DNA of 64,000 nt from RH-AL1 sp965198495 (GCA_965198495.1 CBDAPL010000001.1:1860001-1924000), one strand, 5' to 3'. Shown: positions 12,966 through 22,169, numbered from the stretch's first letter. Program-made: numbers and translations. The notes: generated from the letters alone by a model not told the origin.

Positions 12966-14036
12966 TTGACGCACGACGGCGGGATCGAACCCGAGACCAG
13001 CGCGCCCGATGTGGTCGAGACGGATGTCGTGATCATCGGCGCTGGCCCGGTCGGGCTGTTCGCGGTCTTCGAATTGGGCTTGCTCGACATCCGCTGCCAC
13101 CTCGTCGACATCCTGCCGAAGGCTGGCGGCCAGTGTTCCGAACTCTATCCCGAGAAGCCGATCTACGACATTCCCGGCTACCCGAGCGTGACCGGGCAGG
13201 GCCTTGTCGATAAGCTGATCGAGCAGTGCGAGCCGTTCCGGCCGACGTTCCATTTCGGCGAGATGATCGAGGCGATCGACGTACTCGGCACGCCGGAGGC
13301 GCCGTCGTTCCGCCTGCGGACGGGCTTTGGCAAGACGCTGACCTGCAAGGCGATCGTCATCGCCGCGGGCGGCGGATCGTTCCAGCCAAAGAAGCCGCCG
13401 ATCGCCGGGATCGAGGCCTACGAGGGCACGTCCGTCCATTACGCCGTGCGGCGGATGGACGAGTTCCGCGACCGCGCGGTCGTCATCATCGGCGGCGGCG
13501 ATTCCGCGCTCGACTGGACCTTGAACCTGCAGCCGCTCGCGAGGCGGCTTACGCTGATCCATCGCCGCGACGAGTTTCGCGGCGCCCCGCATTCCGTCGG
13601 CGCGATGCGCGCGCTGGTGGCTGATGGCGCCATGGACCTGGTGATCGGCCAGGTCTCGGGCCTGCACGGCACGCGGGGCGCGCTCGAGGCCATCGACGTG
13701 AGGGGCACCGACGGCGTGACGCGCATCGCCTGCGAGCGGATGATACCGTTCTTCGGTCTTACGATGAAGCTGGGTCCCATCGCCGCCTGGGGCTTGAACC
13801 TCACCGAGAACCTGGTGGCGGTCGACACCGAGAAGTTCGAGACGAGCACGCCGGGCATCTTCGCCATCGGCGACATCAACACCTATCCCGGCAAGCTCAA
13901 GCTGATCTTGTCGGGCTTCCACGAGGGTGCGCTCGCCGCCCAACGCATCCACCGTTACGTCCATCCGGAGAAGCGGCTGACCTTCCAGTACACGACATCC
14001 TCGACGAGCCTGCAGAAGAAACTAGGCGTCGCCTGA
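12966..14036 (+). CDS. Ferredoxin--NADP reductase (thioredoxin-reductase-like, FNR2)
   Basis: 356-residue FAD/NADP flavoprotein of the YumC/TrxR-like FNR family. The FAD Rossmann motif is VVIIGAGPVGLFA near the N-terminus, the NADP motif is VVIIGGGDSALDW near residue 175, and the late FAD motif is TPGIFAIGDINTYPGK. The redox-active CxxC pair of true thioredoxin reductases is missing, which supports the FNR call. The start is TTG 12966, chosen because a strong AAAGGAGG ribosome site sits at 12953-12960; longer readings would run inside the ferredoxin gene. It transfers electrons from NADPH to the preceding ferredoxin. Confidence 0.92.
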   Translation: MTHDGGIEPETSAPDVVETDVVIIGAGPVGLFAVFELGLLDIRCHLVDILPKAGGQCSELYPEKPIYDIPGYPSVTGQGLVDKLIEQCEPFRPTFHFGEMIEAIDVLGTPEAPSFRLRTGFGKTLTCKAIVIAAGGGSFQPKKPPIAGIEAYEGTSVHYAVRRMDEFRDRAVVIIGGGDSALDWTLNLQPLARRLTLIHRRDEFRGAPHSVGAMRALVADGAMDLVIGQVSGLHGTRGALEAIDVRGTDGVTRIACERMIPFFGLTMKLGPIAAWGLNLTENLVAVDTEKFETSTPGIFAIGDINTYPGKLKLILSGFHEGALAAQRIHRYVHPEKRLTFQYTTSSTSLQKKLGVA

Positions 14037-14068
14037 GGCGTCTCGACTCCAAGCCAGGACTTTTCAGG

Positions 14069-14245
14069 TTAGGGCTTTTCGGCTTCGTCGCGCGGGGCGG
14101 CGCGACGGGCATCCGGCTCTGGCAGTCGAAGGGGTTCAGTGACGGCGCGCTTGGCTTTCTCCTCGGCGACCGCCGCGTCGAACCGAGCCCATTCGGCCTG
14201 GCTGAGTTCCTCGCCCGTCTCCTTGATGGACGCTTTTCTGGTCAT
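14069..14245 (-). CDS. Small charged hypothetical protein, 58 aa
   Basis: Short acidic/basic protein, predicted mostly helical and disordered, starting MTRKASIKETGEEL. The ATG at 14245 follows a GGGACGAG ribosome-site-like stretch; an ATG 12 codons upstream (14281) is also open. It converges on the reductase gene. No family recognised; it could be an orphan antitoxin-like or regulatory peptide, but nothing shows this. Confidence 0.45.
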   Translation of the reverse strand: MTRKASIKETGEELSQAEWARFDAAVAEEKAKRAVTEPLRLPEPDARRAAPRDEAEKP

Positions 14246-14325
14246 CTCGTCCCAAAGCCTATTTCGATGGTCGCTCGGCATGCGACGTGAAAGAGTGAAC
14301 GCTGCCCTGCAAAGGAGACGCCGTC

Positions 14326-14682
14326 ATGACACCCTTCGGCAAATCCGTCGCGACCGAACTCAAGTCGGCGCTCGTGCCGATCGAGACCGCTTCGATCATC
14401 GACTATCACTATCTTCCCGATGCCATACGCGCCCTGCTGCGCAACGCCTTGTTCTACTCGGTGCCGACCCCGACGATCGAGGCGGCTCGGGAACGAGCCT
14501 GCGAGCAGGCCGTCGTGCTCGCCGACGTCATCAAAGAGGTCGGCATCCACACACAAGGCATCAGCCTTCAGATCGATCAGGCGCGCTCGGAAGCGATGCT
14601 GGCCTTGGAGGACCTGATCGACGTCGTCGCCGACGCGCAACCGACGGTCGCCGGCCGCGCGCTCGGCCTCGGCTTCGACTGA
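14326..14682 (+). CDS. Hypothetical protein, 118 aa
   Basis: Soluble, mainly helical protein. A good ribosome site (AAAGGAGAC) lies a few bases upstream of ATG 14326, so it is likely expressed. Sequence features are a hydrophobic helix around YHYLPDAIRALLRNALF and an acidic helix near the C-terminus (ALEDLIDVVADAQP). There are no cysteines or signal peptide suggesting a role beyond the cytosol. No family recognised. Confidence 0.65.
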   Translation: MTPFGKSVATELKSALVPIETASIIDYHYLPDAIRALLRNALFYSVPTPTIEAARERACEQAVVLADVIKEVGIHTQGISLQIDQARSEAMLALEDLIDVVADAQPTVAGRALGLGFD

Positions 14683-14806
14683 CGGCGCGGTCGTAAGCTT
14701 GACGGGAAACTTTCTCGGCAAACCGCGTTTTCGGATGCTCATCCGCCGGGTCATCGCGGTCCGATCCACCAAGAGATCGGCTTGGACGAGCGAGGGGGAA
14801 TGCCAA

Positions 14807-15052
14807 ATGTTGAGACTAGTCACGACCGCCTTCGCGCTTATCGGCGTGATCGCGTCAGCCCAGGCCGCCGGTTTCGACTGTACGCGTTTCTCGAAGAATC
14901 CCGATGGGTCGTGGCATGCCAATCAGGCGACGGAGATCTACGGCCCGCGCGGACGGATCGATTTCACGCCCGGCGAGACCTATAAGGTCGGGCAAGACAA
15001 GCTCGGCCTCGATATGGCGAAGCTGCTCGACGCCAATTGCGACAAGAAGTGA
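14807..15052 (+). CDS. Small exported protein, 81 aa
   Basis: Signal peptide (MLRLVTTAFALIGVIASAQA) followed by a 60-residue mature domain with two cysteines (FDCTRF and DANCDKK), likely a disulfide in the periplasm. I use ATG 14807, preceded by a GAGGGGGA ribosome site, rather than the upstream ATG at 14699, which would put 36 basic residues before the signal peptide. Function unknown. Confidence 0.7.
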   Translation: MLRLVTTAFALIGVIASAQAAGFDCTRFSKNPDGSWHANQATEIYGPRGRIDFTPGETYKVGQDKLGLDMAKLLDANCDKK

Positions 15053-15110
15053 TGCGTGAGGCGTCACTCCGGGGCGCCGAAGAGCGAATCCGCAACGATA
15101 CCGCTCCCAT

Positions 15111-16217
15111 CTAATCGGCGCGCGGCTTGGTCTCCTTCTCCGACCTGAACAGGAAAGGCACGACCTTGCGCAGGTTGGGCGTTCGTTCGGCCGCAAACGG
15201 CATCGGACGGCAGACCGCCATCGCGGAGACGCCGATTCGCGCCGTCAGCAGGCCATTGAGCACGCCTTCGCCGAGCCGCGCGGAGATCTTGGCGGCGATC
15301 CCGTGACCGACCACCTGCTGCAGTAGGCTGTCGCCCGCCGCCATGCCGCCGGTGATGGCGAGATGGGCGCCGACCGAGCGCGCGAGCTTGAGGAAGCCGA
15401 GCAATCCAGGCCGGCCGCCATAGATCTCCGCGATCTGACGAATCAGGCGAACCGCCTGGATGATCACGAAAGCGACATCGATGATGGCGCGCGGCGCGAT
15501 CGTCGTGACGACGGAGACGCGCTTGGCGGCGCCGGCTATCGCCGACTTCGCCTTCTCGTCGAGTGGTGCCACCAGCGTGCGTTCGGCGATCTCGACGAGA
15601 TCGCGCCCGTCGACGATCTCGCCGCGCAGTGCCAGCACGTCCTTGCGCGCTCGCGCCGTGTCGGCCCGCTTCTCGTAGAGCGAGGCGAGCTCGACGACGA
15701 GCTTGCGGGCGAGACGCTGGTCGTCGGCGGCGTGCGCTTGCGCGAAGTTCTGGTGCAGCTTGGCGATGTGACGCTGCCGGCCGATCGCCACCATTTCCCG
15801 CCCGGCGAGCACGAGCAAGGCGAGGATCGCCAACGCCGCGAGGGCAAGGCCGATGGTGCCGAAGGTCGCCGAGCGGGCGAACAGGTCGTCGACGAGCTTG
15901 GTGATCCAAAGGCCGATACCGAGCGATACGAGCCCACCAAGCGCCGACCAGAACAGGCCGCCCCAGGAGAACAGCGAGCGCTGGAAGATGCCGCGCTTCT
16001 GCGCGACCTCGACCGCGCGCTCGTCCGGCTCCAACGCCAGCGCCTCGAAGGCGAAGGGGTCGGGCGTGAACTCGACGGCGTGCATCGGCGCCTGCGCCAT
16101 GCGCGGAGCCGGCCGCGCGGTCGGCGGGTCGAGCTCGGCGAAGCCGGGCAGCGGCTCCGGATTAAGGCGCACGGCGCGCGGGCGGCGGCGCGGATCGGGC
16201 AGGTCGTTGTCGCTCAT
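15111..16217 (-). CDS. YcjF/TIGR01620-family inner membrane protein (DUF697)
   Basis: 368-residue membrane protein. A proline/arginine-rich cytosolic N-terminus is followed by two close transmembrane helices (about residues 95-150, GLFWSALGGLVSLGIGL and then an Ala/Leu-rich helix) and a C-terminal DUF697-type helical domain with VGHGIAAKISARLGEGVLNG. It starts 11 bases after the stop of ycjX. The YcjX-YcjF pair is widespread in proteobacteria and is linked to the phage-shock/envelope-stress regulon in enterics; the molecular role is unknown. No psp genes are visible here. Confidence 0.85.
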   Translation of the reverse strand: MSDNDLPDPRRRPRAVRLNPEPLPGFAELDPPTARPAPRMAQAPMHAVEFTPDPFAFEALALEPDERAVEVAQKRGIFQRSLFSWGGLFWSALGGLVSLGIGLWITKLVDDLFARSATFGTIGLALAALAILALLVLAGREMVAIGRQRHIAKLHQNFAQAHAADDQRLARKLVVELASLYEKRADTARARKDVLALRGEIVDGRDLVEIAERTLVAPLDEKAKSAIAGAAKRVSVVTTIAPRAIIDVAFVIIQAVRLIRQIAEIYGGRPGLLGFLKLARSVGAHLAITGGMAAGDSLLQQVVGHGIAAKISARLGEGVLNGLLTARIGVSAMAVCRPMPFAAERTPNLRKVVPFLFRSEKETKPRAD

Positions 16218-16227
16218 GGCTGCTTCC

Positions 16228-17721
16228 TCATGCCAGCCGGTCTCCCAGGAGGAACTGCAGCGCCCGGTCGAGCCGGATGTGCGGCAGCGGCATCGCGACG
16301 CCATTCTCGTCCTTGCCCGGGCGCGGCGGCCGAAAGCGCACGAAGCGATAGTCAGCCTCGGTGTTGGACGGGTAGAGCGTGTCGCCGCGCAGCACGCTCT
16401 TCGGATCGCTCGGCAGGTCGCCGGGGAAGATCGCCGCCTCGCCGATCCCGTCAAACGTCTCGCCGTCGATGACCTCGCCTTGCGCCGGAACGCCGACGAC
16501 GGCGTCGAGCGCCTCGGCGCCCTTGCCGATCCGCGCCTCCTTGGTGGCGCGCACGCCGGCGAGCGCGATGACGTCGATGGTGGCGCCGGCGTCATCGGCC
16601 TTGGCAATGGCGCGGCTGACGATCGTGCGCAGGATCGCCTCGAGACGGTCGTGGCTGACGTGGTTGAGGTGGTCGGCTTTCGTCGCGGCGAAGAGGATCT
16701 TGTCGATGCGCGGCTTGAAGAGAGCGGAGACAAACGAGTTGCGCCCGGCGCGGAACGCCTGGAGGATCTCGGCGAGCGCGGTCTCGAGGTCGCGCACGGC
16801 GGCCGGTCCGGCGTTCAGCGCCGCCAGCGTATCGACGAGGACGATCTGCCGATCGAGCCGCGCGAAGTGGTCGCGGAAGAACGGCCGAACGACATGCGCC
16901 TTGTAGGCCTCGTAGCGGCGCTCCATCATCGCGGCGAGCGTCTCGCCGCCATACGCCTTTGTCGCATCCAGGACCAGAGGCGCGAAGGTGAGCGCCGGCG
17001 AGCCCTCGAGATCGCCCGGCATGAGGAAACGGCCGGGCGGCAGCGTCGAGAGCGCGTGCGTGTCGGCGCGGCAGGATGTCAGGTAGGCGGTGAAGAGCTC
17101 GGCCGCCCGTCGCGCCATGTCCTCCCGCGCCTCGGCGCCGGCGTCGGTCGCCAGCGTGAAGGCGCGCCATTCGGCGGCGAGGGTCGCACGGGCGGCGGTG
17201 GCGCTCGACTCCAGTGTCTCCCTCGACCATTCCGCGTAGCTTTTGTCGAGCAAAGGCAAGTCGAGCAGCCATTCGCCCGGATAGTCGACGATGTCGAGGA
17301 TGAGAGCGGCCGGCCCGGCGCGCAGGCCGCCGGCGCGCTCGAACTCGAGCTTGATCCGCAGTTCGGAGATGCGCCGCGTCGAGCCGGGCCAGTGCCGGCT
17401 GGCGCCATCCGCGCCGCCCTTCAGCGCGGCGCGATGATCCTCGTAGGCGAAGCGCGGCACCGCGTCATCCGGCTGTGGCTCCAGCCGCCCCTTGATCAAC
17501 CGGCCCTCCGCCATCACGCGGAACACCGGCAGCGCGTTCGTGCGGCGTGCGCCCGGCTGGCCGAGTTCGGTCAGGTGCTGAATGAGCGCGGTAATAAACA
17601 CGGTTTTGCCGGCGCGCGACAGACCGGTGACGCCGAGCCGCACGACCGGCGTGCCGACGCTCTCAGTCAGCGTCTGCGCCAGCGCGCGGGCCTCGAAGAT
17701 GAGGTCGGAGAAGAAGGACAA
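16228..17721 (-). CDS. ycjX: YcjX-family P-loop NTPase (DUF463)
   Basis: 497-residue predicted GTP/ATP-binding protein. Walker A is GLSRAGKT (about residues 33-40), and a Walker B-like strand follows at ALILDIVDYPGEWLLD (about residue 140). The length fits the family (about 460-500). It is the first gene of a two-gene operon with the YcjF-like membrane protein, which suggests that the NTPase works with a membrane partner in envelope stress. Substrate unknown. Confidence 0.93.
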   Translation of the reverse strand: MSFFSDLIFEARALAQTLTESVGTPVVRLGVTGLSRAGKTVFITALIQHLTELGQPGARRTNALPVFRVMAEGRLIKGRLEPQPDDAVPRFAYEDHRAALKGGADGASRHWPGSTRRISELRIKLEFERAGGLRAGPAALILDIVDYPGEWLLDLPLLDKSYAEWSRETLESSATAARATLAAEWRAFTLATDAGAEAREDMARRAAELFTAYLTSCRADTHALSTLPPGRFLMPGDLEGSPALTFAPLVLDATKAYGGETLAAMMERRYEAYKAHVVRPFFRDHFARLDRQIVLVDTLAALNAGPAAVRDLETALAEILQAFRAGRNSFVSALFKPRIDKILFAATKADHLNHVSHDRLEAILRTIVSRAIAKADDAGATIDVIALAGVRATKEARIGKGAEALDAVVGVPAQGEVIDGETFDGIGEAAIFPGDLPSDPKSVLRGDTLYPSNTEADYRFVRFRPPRPGKDENGVAMPLPHIRLDRALQFLLGDRLA

Positions 17722-17857
17722 GGCGGCCTCGCGTCGGACAATGCGTATGTAGGGAGCTTGGCCGGTGGCGGGAGGGCTCGGCGTGCCGATGGAGAGGCGG
17801 AGACTTCTCAGCCGTGAGCAACAGCCGCTTGATCGGGCTTACACTTGGATGAGAGAT

Positions 17858-18252
17858 TCACGTCGTGCGCCCGCCGAGTTGTCCCGCCACGTGTGCCACG
17901 AACGATTTTGCCTCAGCGACGGCTTCGGTGGCGCGCTCGCGGGATACGCCACTTTCTGGTCCGGTCTCATAGTCCGCCATCGCCTTGAGGTTATAGGCGC
18001 GCGAAAGGAAGCTCCGTAGCTTGGGGCCAATGCTCTGGCTGTCCTTCGTGACCCGCTGGAACTCGACATGAACGCCACGATGGGTTTTGCCAATCTTGCC
18101 GGATCGCTCAATATGAGTGCCTGCGCGGCATGGAATGCAGCAAGGTATGACGCTCGTCCAGTAGCCTCATGAAGCTGGATGCTCAGCATGCTCTGCGCCT
18201 CGTCGAGAAGCTTAGCGGCTTTTACTAAAAACCGCTCGGCTTCCGGCGTCAT
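17858..18252 (-). pseudogene. HEPN-domain toxin gene, frameshifted
   Basis: The first half (MTPEAERFLVKAAKLLDEA, then AAFHAAQALI) is the N-terminus of a HEPN protein of the COG1895 type. At about 18108-18112 one base appears to be missing (ATATTGAG). Reading in the next phase restores the family sequence: ERSGKIGKTHRGVHVEF, then SFLSRAYNLKAMADYETG, ending at TGA 17858-17860. The gene is coupled to the MNT gene by an ATGA overlap, as in HEPN-MNT toxin-antitoxin pairs. Read as is, the product would lose its C-terminal half. It is a real inactivation or a sequencing indel. Confidence 0.75.
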
Positions 18253-18569
18253 AGCCGCAGGCCGTCTTGCCGAATCTCGTGCATCAACGGCGTGCGGTCG
18301 TCGTGTGCGGCGACGACATAGGGCATGGCGTCGATGAAGACTCCCATATCGTCGATGAACCGCACGCGCAGGTCGGCCAACAGGTCGAGCTCGCGCCAGC
18401 GATCCGGCATGTCCGTCAGGAAGACCGCTATATCATAATCGGAGTCTTGGCGCGCGTCGCCGCGTGCGCGTGAGCCGAACAGCACCACACGCTCGAGGCG
18501 GTTACCGTAGAGTTCGGTGATAGCCACGTGAAACCTGGCCAAGACCGGATCAAGTTCAGATTTGATCAT
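18249..18569 (-). CDS. MNT-type nucleotidyltransferase antitoxin
   Basis: Minimal nucleotidyltransferase of about 106 residues with the polymerase-beta signature GSRARGDARQDSDYDIAVF (catalytic aspartates in DYD). In HEPN-MNT modules this protein silences the HEPN RNase by adding AMP residues to it. Its TGA overlaps the ATG of the HEPN gene. An ATG five codons upstream (18584) is an alternative start. The toxin partner is frameshifted here, so this may be a solitary antitoxin. Confidence 0.85.
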   Translation of the reverse strand: MIKSELDPVLARFHVAITELYGNRLERVVLFGSRARGDARQDSDYDIAVFLTDMPDRWRELDLLADLRVRFIDDMGVFIDAMPYVVAAHDDRTPLMHEIRQDGLRL

Positions 18570-18740
18570 AATCAAGCCTACCACAACACATGGTCAGCCG
18601 CCGTCCCTACGACGGAGTATAGAGCCTGGCGAACCGGCGGCGCCTCGGGTCGGACCTCGCCTATCTAGGACACGCGCGGCGATGGCGGGAGGGGTGGGGC
18701 GCAAAGGCAGAGTTTGAGGCTGCCGACGGAAAGAAGGGCT

Positions 18741-19163
18741 TCAAGTCCAAGGATTGAATATAGGCACCCGCGCTCTGTCGAAATCCGAGACATCGCGCGT
18801 GACGATCGTCATGCCGTGATGCAGTGCCGTCGCCGCGATGATGAGATCGGGTTGCGAGAAGGTGTGACGCGCCTTGCGTCCTTCTTCGACCAGCAGGCGC
18901 CATCGCAGCATGACATCTTCGCTGACAGGCAGAACGCGATCTTCGAACGCTGGCCGCACGTGCAGCGCAAGCCAATCCTGCAGCTCCGAGCGGCGGCTGG
19001 CATCCGCCACCATCTCGATCCCAAACCGTAGTTCCGCGAGGCTGACGAGACTGATGTGGAGCGACGCCAGAGCCTGTTCGGCGATGAAAGCGACGACTTT
19101 CGGCTCGGGTCTTGGACGTCTCAGCTCGGACAGGATGTTTGTATCCAGCAGCCAGTCAGTCAA
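18741..19163 (-). CDS. VapC-type PIN-domain toxin
   Basis: 140-residue PIN-domain ribonuclease. Acidic active-site residues are visible at the start (LLDTNILSEL), in the middle (SLAELRFGIE) and at the end (PDLIIAATALHHG, then TRDVSDFD). I start it at TTG 19163, whose TTGA overlaps the antitoxin stop; no ATG is available before the essential LDTN motif. The family cleaves tRNA or rRNA when freed from its antitoxin. Confidence 0.88.
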   Translation of the reverse strand: MTDWLLDTNILSELRRPRPEPKVVAFIAEQALASLHISLVSLAELRFGIEMVADASRRSELQDWLALHVRPAFEDRVLPVSEDVMLRWRLLVEEGRKARHTFSQPDLIIAATALHHGMTIVTRDVSDFDRARVPIFNPWT

Positions 19164-19444
19164 AGATCGATGTCGCGGACGGGTAGCGGCATTCGGCTTG
19201 GCGCCAAGTCGATGTCGCGGTAGGGCGACGCCTGGAGTGCCGCAATGATCGCGTCGCCTTTGCGCTCTCCCTTCAGGCGCCGAAACTCCGCCGCCGACAG
19301 AACGACCACCTCGTTGCGCCCGTGGACCGTGACATGTTGAGGACCCTCTAGGTTCGCGCGACGAACCAGTTCGCTGAAACGCGCCTTGGCATCCTGGAGC
19401 ATCCAACGCGTGGGCCCCGAGCGAAGATCAGTCCTTCTGGTCAT
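19160..19444 (-). CDS. Phd/YefM-type antitoxin
   Basis: 94-residue antitoxin with the Phd/YefM DNA-binding N-terminus (WMLQDAKARFSELVRRA, then VTVHGRNEVVVLSAAEF) and a C-terminal toxin-binding tail rich in Asp, Pro and Arg. It lies directly upstream of, and overlaps, the PIN toxin gene. Such antitoxins repress their own promoter, which here would lie in the 140-bp gap shared with leuB. Confidence 0.87.
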   Translation of the reverse strand: MTRRTDLRSGPTRWMLQDAKARFSELVRRANLEGPQHVTVHGRNEVVVLSAAEFRRLKGERKGDAIIAALQASPYRDIDLAPSRMPLPVRDIDL

Positions 19445-19585
19445 TTTGACTACTTTAAAGCTGTCCCTGCGATCTGCAAGTGTATCTTTCGCCCTCAAGG
19501 ATGCTGACGCCTGACGCTTCCACATCTGGCCAATCAGCCTCCAACCATGCTTGTAGAGGCCGCCCCAAGCCAGCGAGATGCCGCC

Positions 19586-20688
19586 ATGACCACCTATTCC
19601 CTGTTCCTCCTGCCCGGCGACGGGATCGGGCCCGAGGTGATGGCCGAGGTCGAGAAGGTCATCGCGGCGCTGCAGGCCGAAGGCGCGGCGCGCTTCGACG
19701 TCGATCACGGCCTTGTCGGCGGCGTCGCCTACGACGCGTACGAAGTGCCCATCTCGGACGCCGACATGGGCAAGGCGCAACGCGCCGACGCGGTGCTGCT
19801 CGGCGCCGTGGGTGGCCCCAAGTGGGACGGCGTGCCCTACGAGGTGCGGCCAGAGGCTGGCCTGCTGCGTCTTCGCAAGGACATGCAGCTCTACGCCAAT
19901 CTGCGCCCGGCGATCTGCTACCCGGCGCTCGCCGACGCCTCGTCGCTCAAGCGCGAGCTGGTCGACGGTCTGGATCTCGTCATCGTCCGCGAGCTGACCG
20001 GCGGCGTCTATTTCGGCGAGCCGAAGGCGATCACCGACCTCGGCAACGGGCAGAAGCGCGCCGTCGACACGCAGGTCTACGAGACCTACGAGATCGAGCG
20101 CATCGGCAGGGTGGCCTTCGAGCTCGCGCGCAAGCGCGGCAACAAGCTCACGTCCTCCGAAAAGCGCAACGTCATGAAGTCGGGCGTGCTGTGGAACGAG
20201 GTCATCACGGCGATGGGCAAGCGCGACTATCCAGACGTGCAGCTGCGCCATGAGCTCGCCGACTCGCTCGGCATGTCGCTGGTGCGCGAGCCAAAGCGCT
20301 ACGACGTCATCGTCACCGACAACCTCTTCGGCGACATGCTGTCGGATGTCGCCGCCATGCTGACGGGATCGATCGGCATGCTGCCGTCCGCTTCGCTTGG
20401 CGATCTCGATGCCCAGACCGGTCGGCGCAAGGCGCTCTACGAGCCGGTGCACGGTTCCGCGCCCGACATCGCCGGCAGGGGCATCGCCAACCCGATCGCG
20501 ATGATCGGCTCGCTCGCGATGGCAATGCGCTACACGTTCGAGCGCGGCGACCTCGCCGACCGCGTCGAGGCGGCGATCGCGGCGGTGCTGGCGCAGGGCT
20601 GCGCACGGCCGACATCAAGGCCGCGGGCGAAGCGTCCATCTCGACGGCGCGAATGGGCGACGCGATCGTCGCGGCGATGTCGGCGTAG
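19586..20688 (+). CDS. leuB: 3-isopropylmalate dehydrogenase (3' end frameshifted)
   Basis: Leucine biosynthesis enzyme that oxidises and decarboxylates 3-isopropylmalate. Family motifs are GDGIGPEV at the N-terminus, LLRLRKDMQLYANLRP, and the dehydrogenase signature TDNLFGDMLSDVAAMLTGSI, followed by YEPVHGSAPDIAG. About 30 codons from the end, at about 20595-20600 (CAGGGCTGCGC), one G seems to be missing. One phase over, the expected tail LRTADIKAAGEASISTARMG continues to TAG at 20686-20688. As written, the frame runs on to 20722 with an Arg-rich tail. Start ATG 19586 directly precedes the usual TTYSLFLLPGDGIG. Confidence 0.93.
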
Positions 20689-21032
20689 GCTGGAAATACG
20701 GATGTTTTCTGCCGATCGCTGATGCCATTGACGATCGAAACCTGCTTCGCCCAAGCGGATGCCACGTCGAACGCGCGCAGCGAAACCAAGGCTTGGCTGT
20801 CAAGGCTCCACGAGGTTGTCGAAGAAGGCGTTGCGCTACCGGCAGGCGTGACGCCGACGGGTTTCAGGCATTCGCTCCTCGCTGACGCCGTGCGATACCT
20901 TGATCCCGCGACGGGTAGCCAGGGGAAACGAAGCGGTGTATGAGGCCGACTTCATGACGACACAGGGTGGGGCACGAACGCTTCGCCCGCAACGCTCGCG
21001 CCCTGTCGACGAGCCCGCGAAGAGCTGATCCG
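20689..21032. other. Intergenic region between leuB and rpmF
   Basis: About 340 bases with no gene I can support. A 73-codon plus-strand frame (20722-20943) has ordinary composition but no recognisable family or convincing ribosome site. The region must carry the rpmF promoter. Confidence 0.4.
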
Positions 21033-21224
21033 ATGGCCGTTCCCAAGCGCAAGACCTCTCCGATGAAGCGCGGGTTTCGTCGCTCCGCCGACGCCCTGAA
21101 GGCGCCGACCTACGTCGAAGACAAGGACTCCGGCGAGCTGCGCCGCCCGCACCACATCGACCTGAAAACCGGTATGTACAAGGGCCGCCAGGTCCTCACG
21201 CCGAAGAAGGCGGTCGAGGCGTAA
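21033..21224 (+). CDS. rpmF: 50S ribosomal protein L32
   Basis: 63-residue L32. The sequence starts MAVPKRKTSPMKRGFRRSAD, and the alphaproteobacterial body (RRPHHIDLKTGMYKGRQVL) is intact. This lineage lacks the zinc-binding cysteines found in some other L32 proteins. The gene is followed by a strong terminator. In many bacteria rpmF is joined to plsX, which is not present here. Confidence 0.97.
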   Translation: MAVPKRKTSPMKRGFRRSADALKAPTYVEDKDSGELRRPHHIDLKTGMYKGRQVLTPKKAVEA

Positions 21225-21248
21225 CCTTCCCGAATATTTTCGGACGTG

Positions 21249-21275
21249 AGGCCCGCTCGCGCGGGCCTTTTGTTT
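21249..21275 (+). terminator. Rho-independent terminator of rpmF
   Basis: Stem AGGCCCGC (21249-21256) pairs with GCGGGCCT (21261-21268) around a 4-base loop, followed by a T-rich tail. It lies 25 bases after the rpmF stop. Confidence 0.85.
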
Positions 21276-21320
21276 GGGAACTCGGCTCTTTGGAAGTGCG
21301 GCGTTAACCGGAGCAGCAGG

Positions 21321-22169
21321 ATGCCGATCCTCGCGCCCATGCAGCAGCACATCGACGCGCTCGCCGCCGATGTCGGCTACCCGCGCGACGCGGTCGCGGC
21401 CTGCCTGGCGCGCCCGGAGCAGGCCGCACTCCCGCTGCGCGCCCTCCTGCAGCGCGCCGCGCGCGGAACGCCGCTGAGCGAGGCCGAGGCGGCGCAACTC
21501 TTCATCGGCGTGCACATCCTAGCCAAGCTTCGCGATACGCAAAGCTTCCTGCCGCTGATGCGTCTGCTGCGCCGGCCTTTCAAGGAGATCGATGATCTGA
21601 TCGGCGACAGCGTCACCGCGACCCTGCCGCTCATCATCGCGAGCGTCTTCGACGGGGACGAGGAAGCTTTGTTCGAGATCATTGCCGATGCGTCCTGCGA
21701 CGGCTTCCTGCGCGACGCCGTTTGGCGCGCGGCGACATATCTGACGTTCGCCGGCAAAATCGAGCGCGAACATATGCGCGCGTTCATCCTTCGGTTCGAC
21801 GCCGAGCGGCTCGCGCCAAAGGGCGACATGGCTTGGGTGGGCTGGCTGGGCGCGATTGCCTACCTTGGCTTCGGCGACATCGCGGCATCGATCGGCGCGA
21901 TCTGGATCGATCAGCGCCTGCCGCCGGAAGTGATCACGCGCAGGCATTTCGATGCCGATCTGGCGGCGGCGCTACGCGCGCCCCACGACGCGAGCCGTTT
22001 TTCGCCCGACATGGGGATGATCGAGGATATCGAGAAATCCCTCTCCTGGGCCGATTGGGATGGCCCGCCAGCACCCATCGTCAATGCGATGCGCAGCGTC
22101 GGCCGCAACGACCCTTGCCCCTGCGGCAGCGGCCGGAAAGCGAAGAAGTGCTGCCTGGCTCCCGCATGA
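21321..22169 (+). CDS. DUF1186-like protein with C-terminal SEC-C zinc motif
   Basis: 282-residue protein. The helical body (about residues 1-245) resembles the DUF1186 repeat family. It ends in a SEC-C zinc-binding motif (NDPCPCGSGRKAKKCCLA), as found in SecA and many proteins that touch the ribosome or nucleic acids. The ATG at 21321 follows a CCGGAG ribosome site. Function unknown. No partner genes. Confidence 0.8.
   Translation: MPILAPMQQHIDALAADVGYPRDAVAACLARPEQAALPLRALLQRAARGTPLSEAEAAQLFIGVHILAKLRDTQSFLPLMRLLRRPFKEIDDLIGDSVTATLPLIIASVFDGDEEALFEIIADASCDGFLRDAVWRAATYLTFAGKIEREHMRAFILRFDAERLAPKGDMAWVGWLGAIAYLGFGDIAASIGAIWIDQRLPPEVITRRHFDADLAAALRAPHDASRFSPDMGMIEDIEKSLSWADWDGPPAPIVNAMRSVGRNDPCPCGSGRKAKKCCLAPA

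Noticed and set aside
12966..14036. Thioredoxin reductase
   Set aside because: FAD and NADP motifs match, but the CxxC redox pair is absent and a ferredoxin gene is directly upstream.
20722..20943. 73-codon frame after leuB as a gene
   Set aside because: No ribosome site, no family, and it begins in the tail created by the leuB frameshift region.
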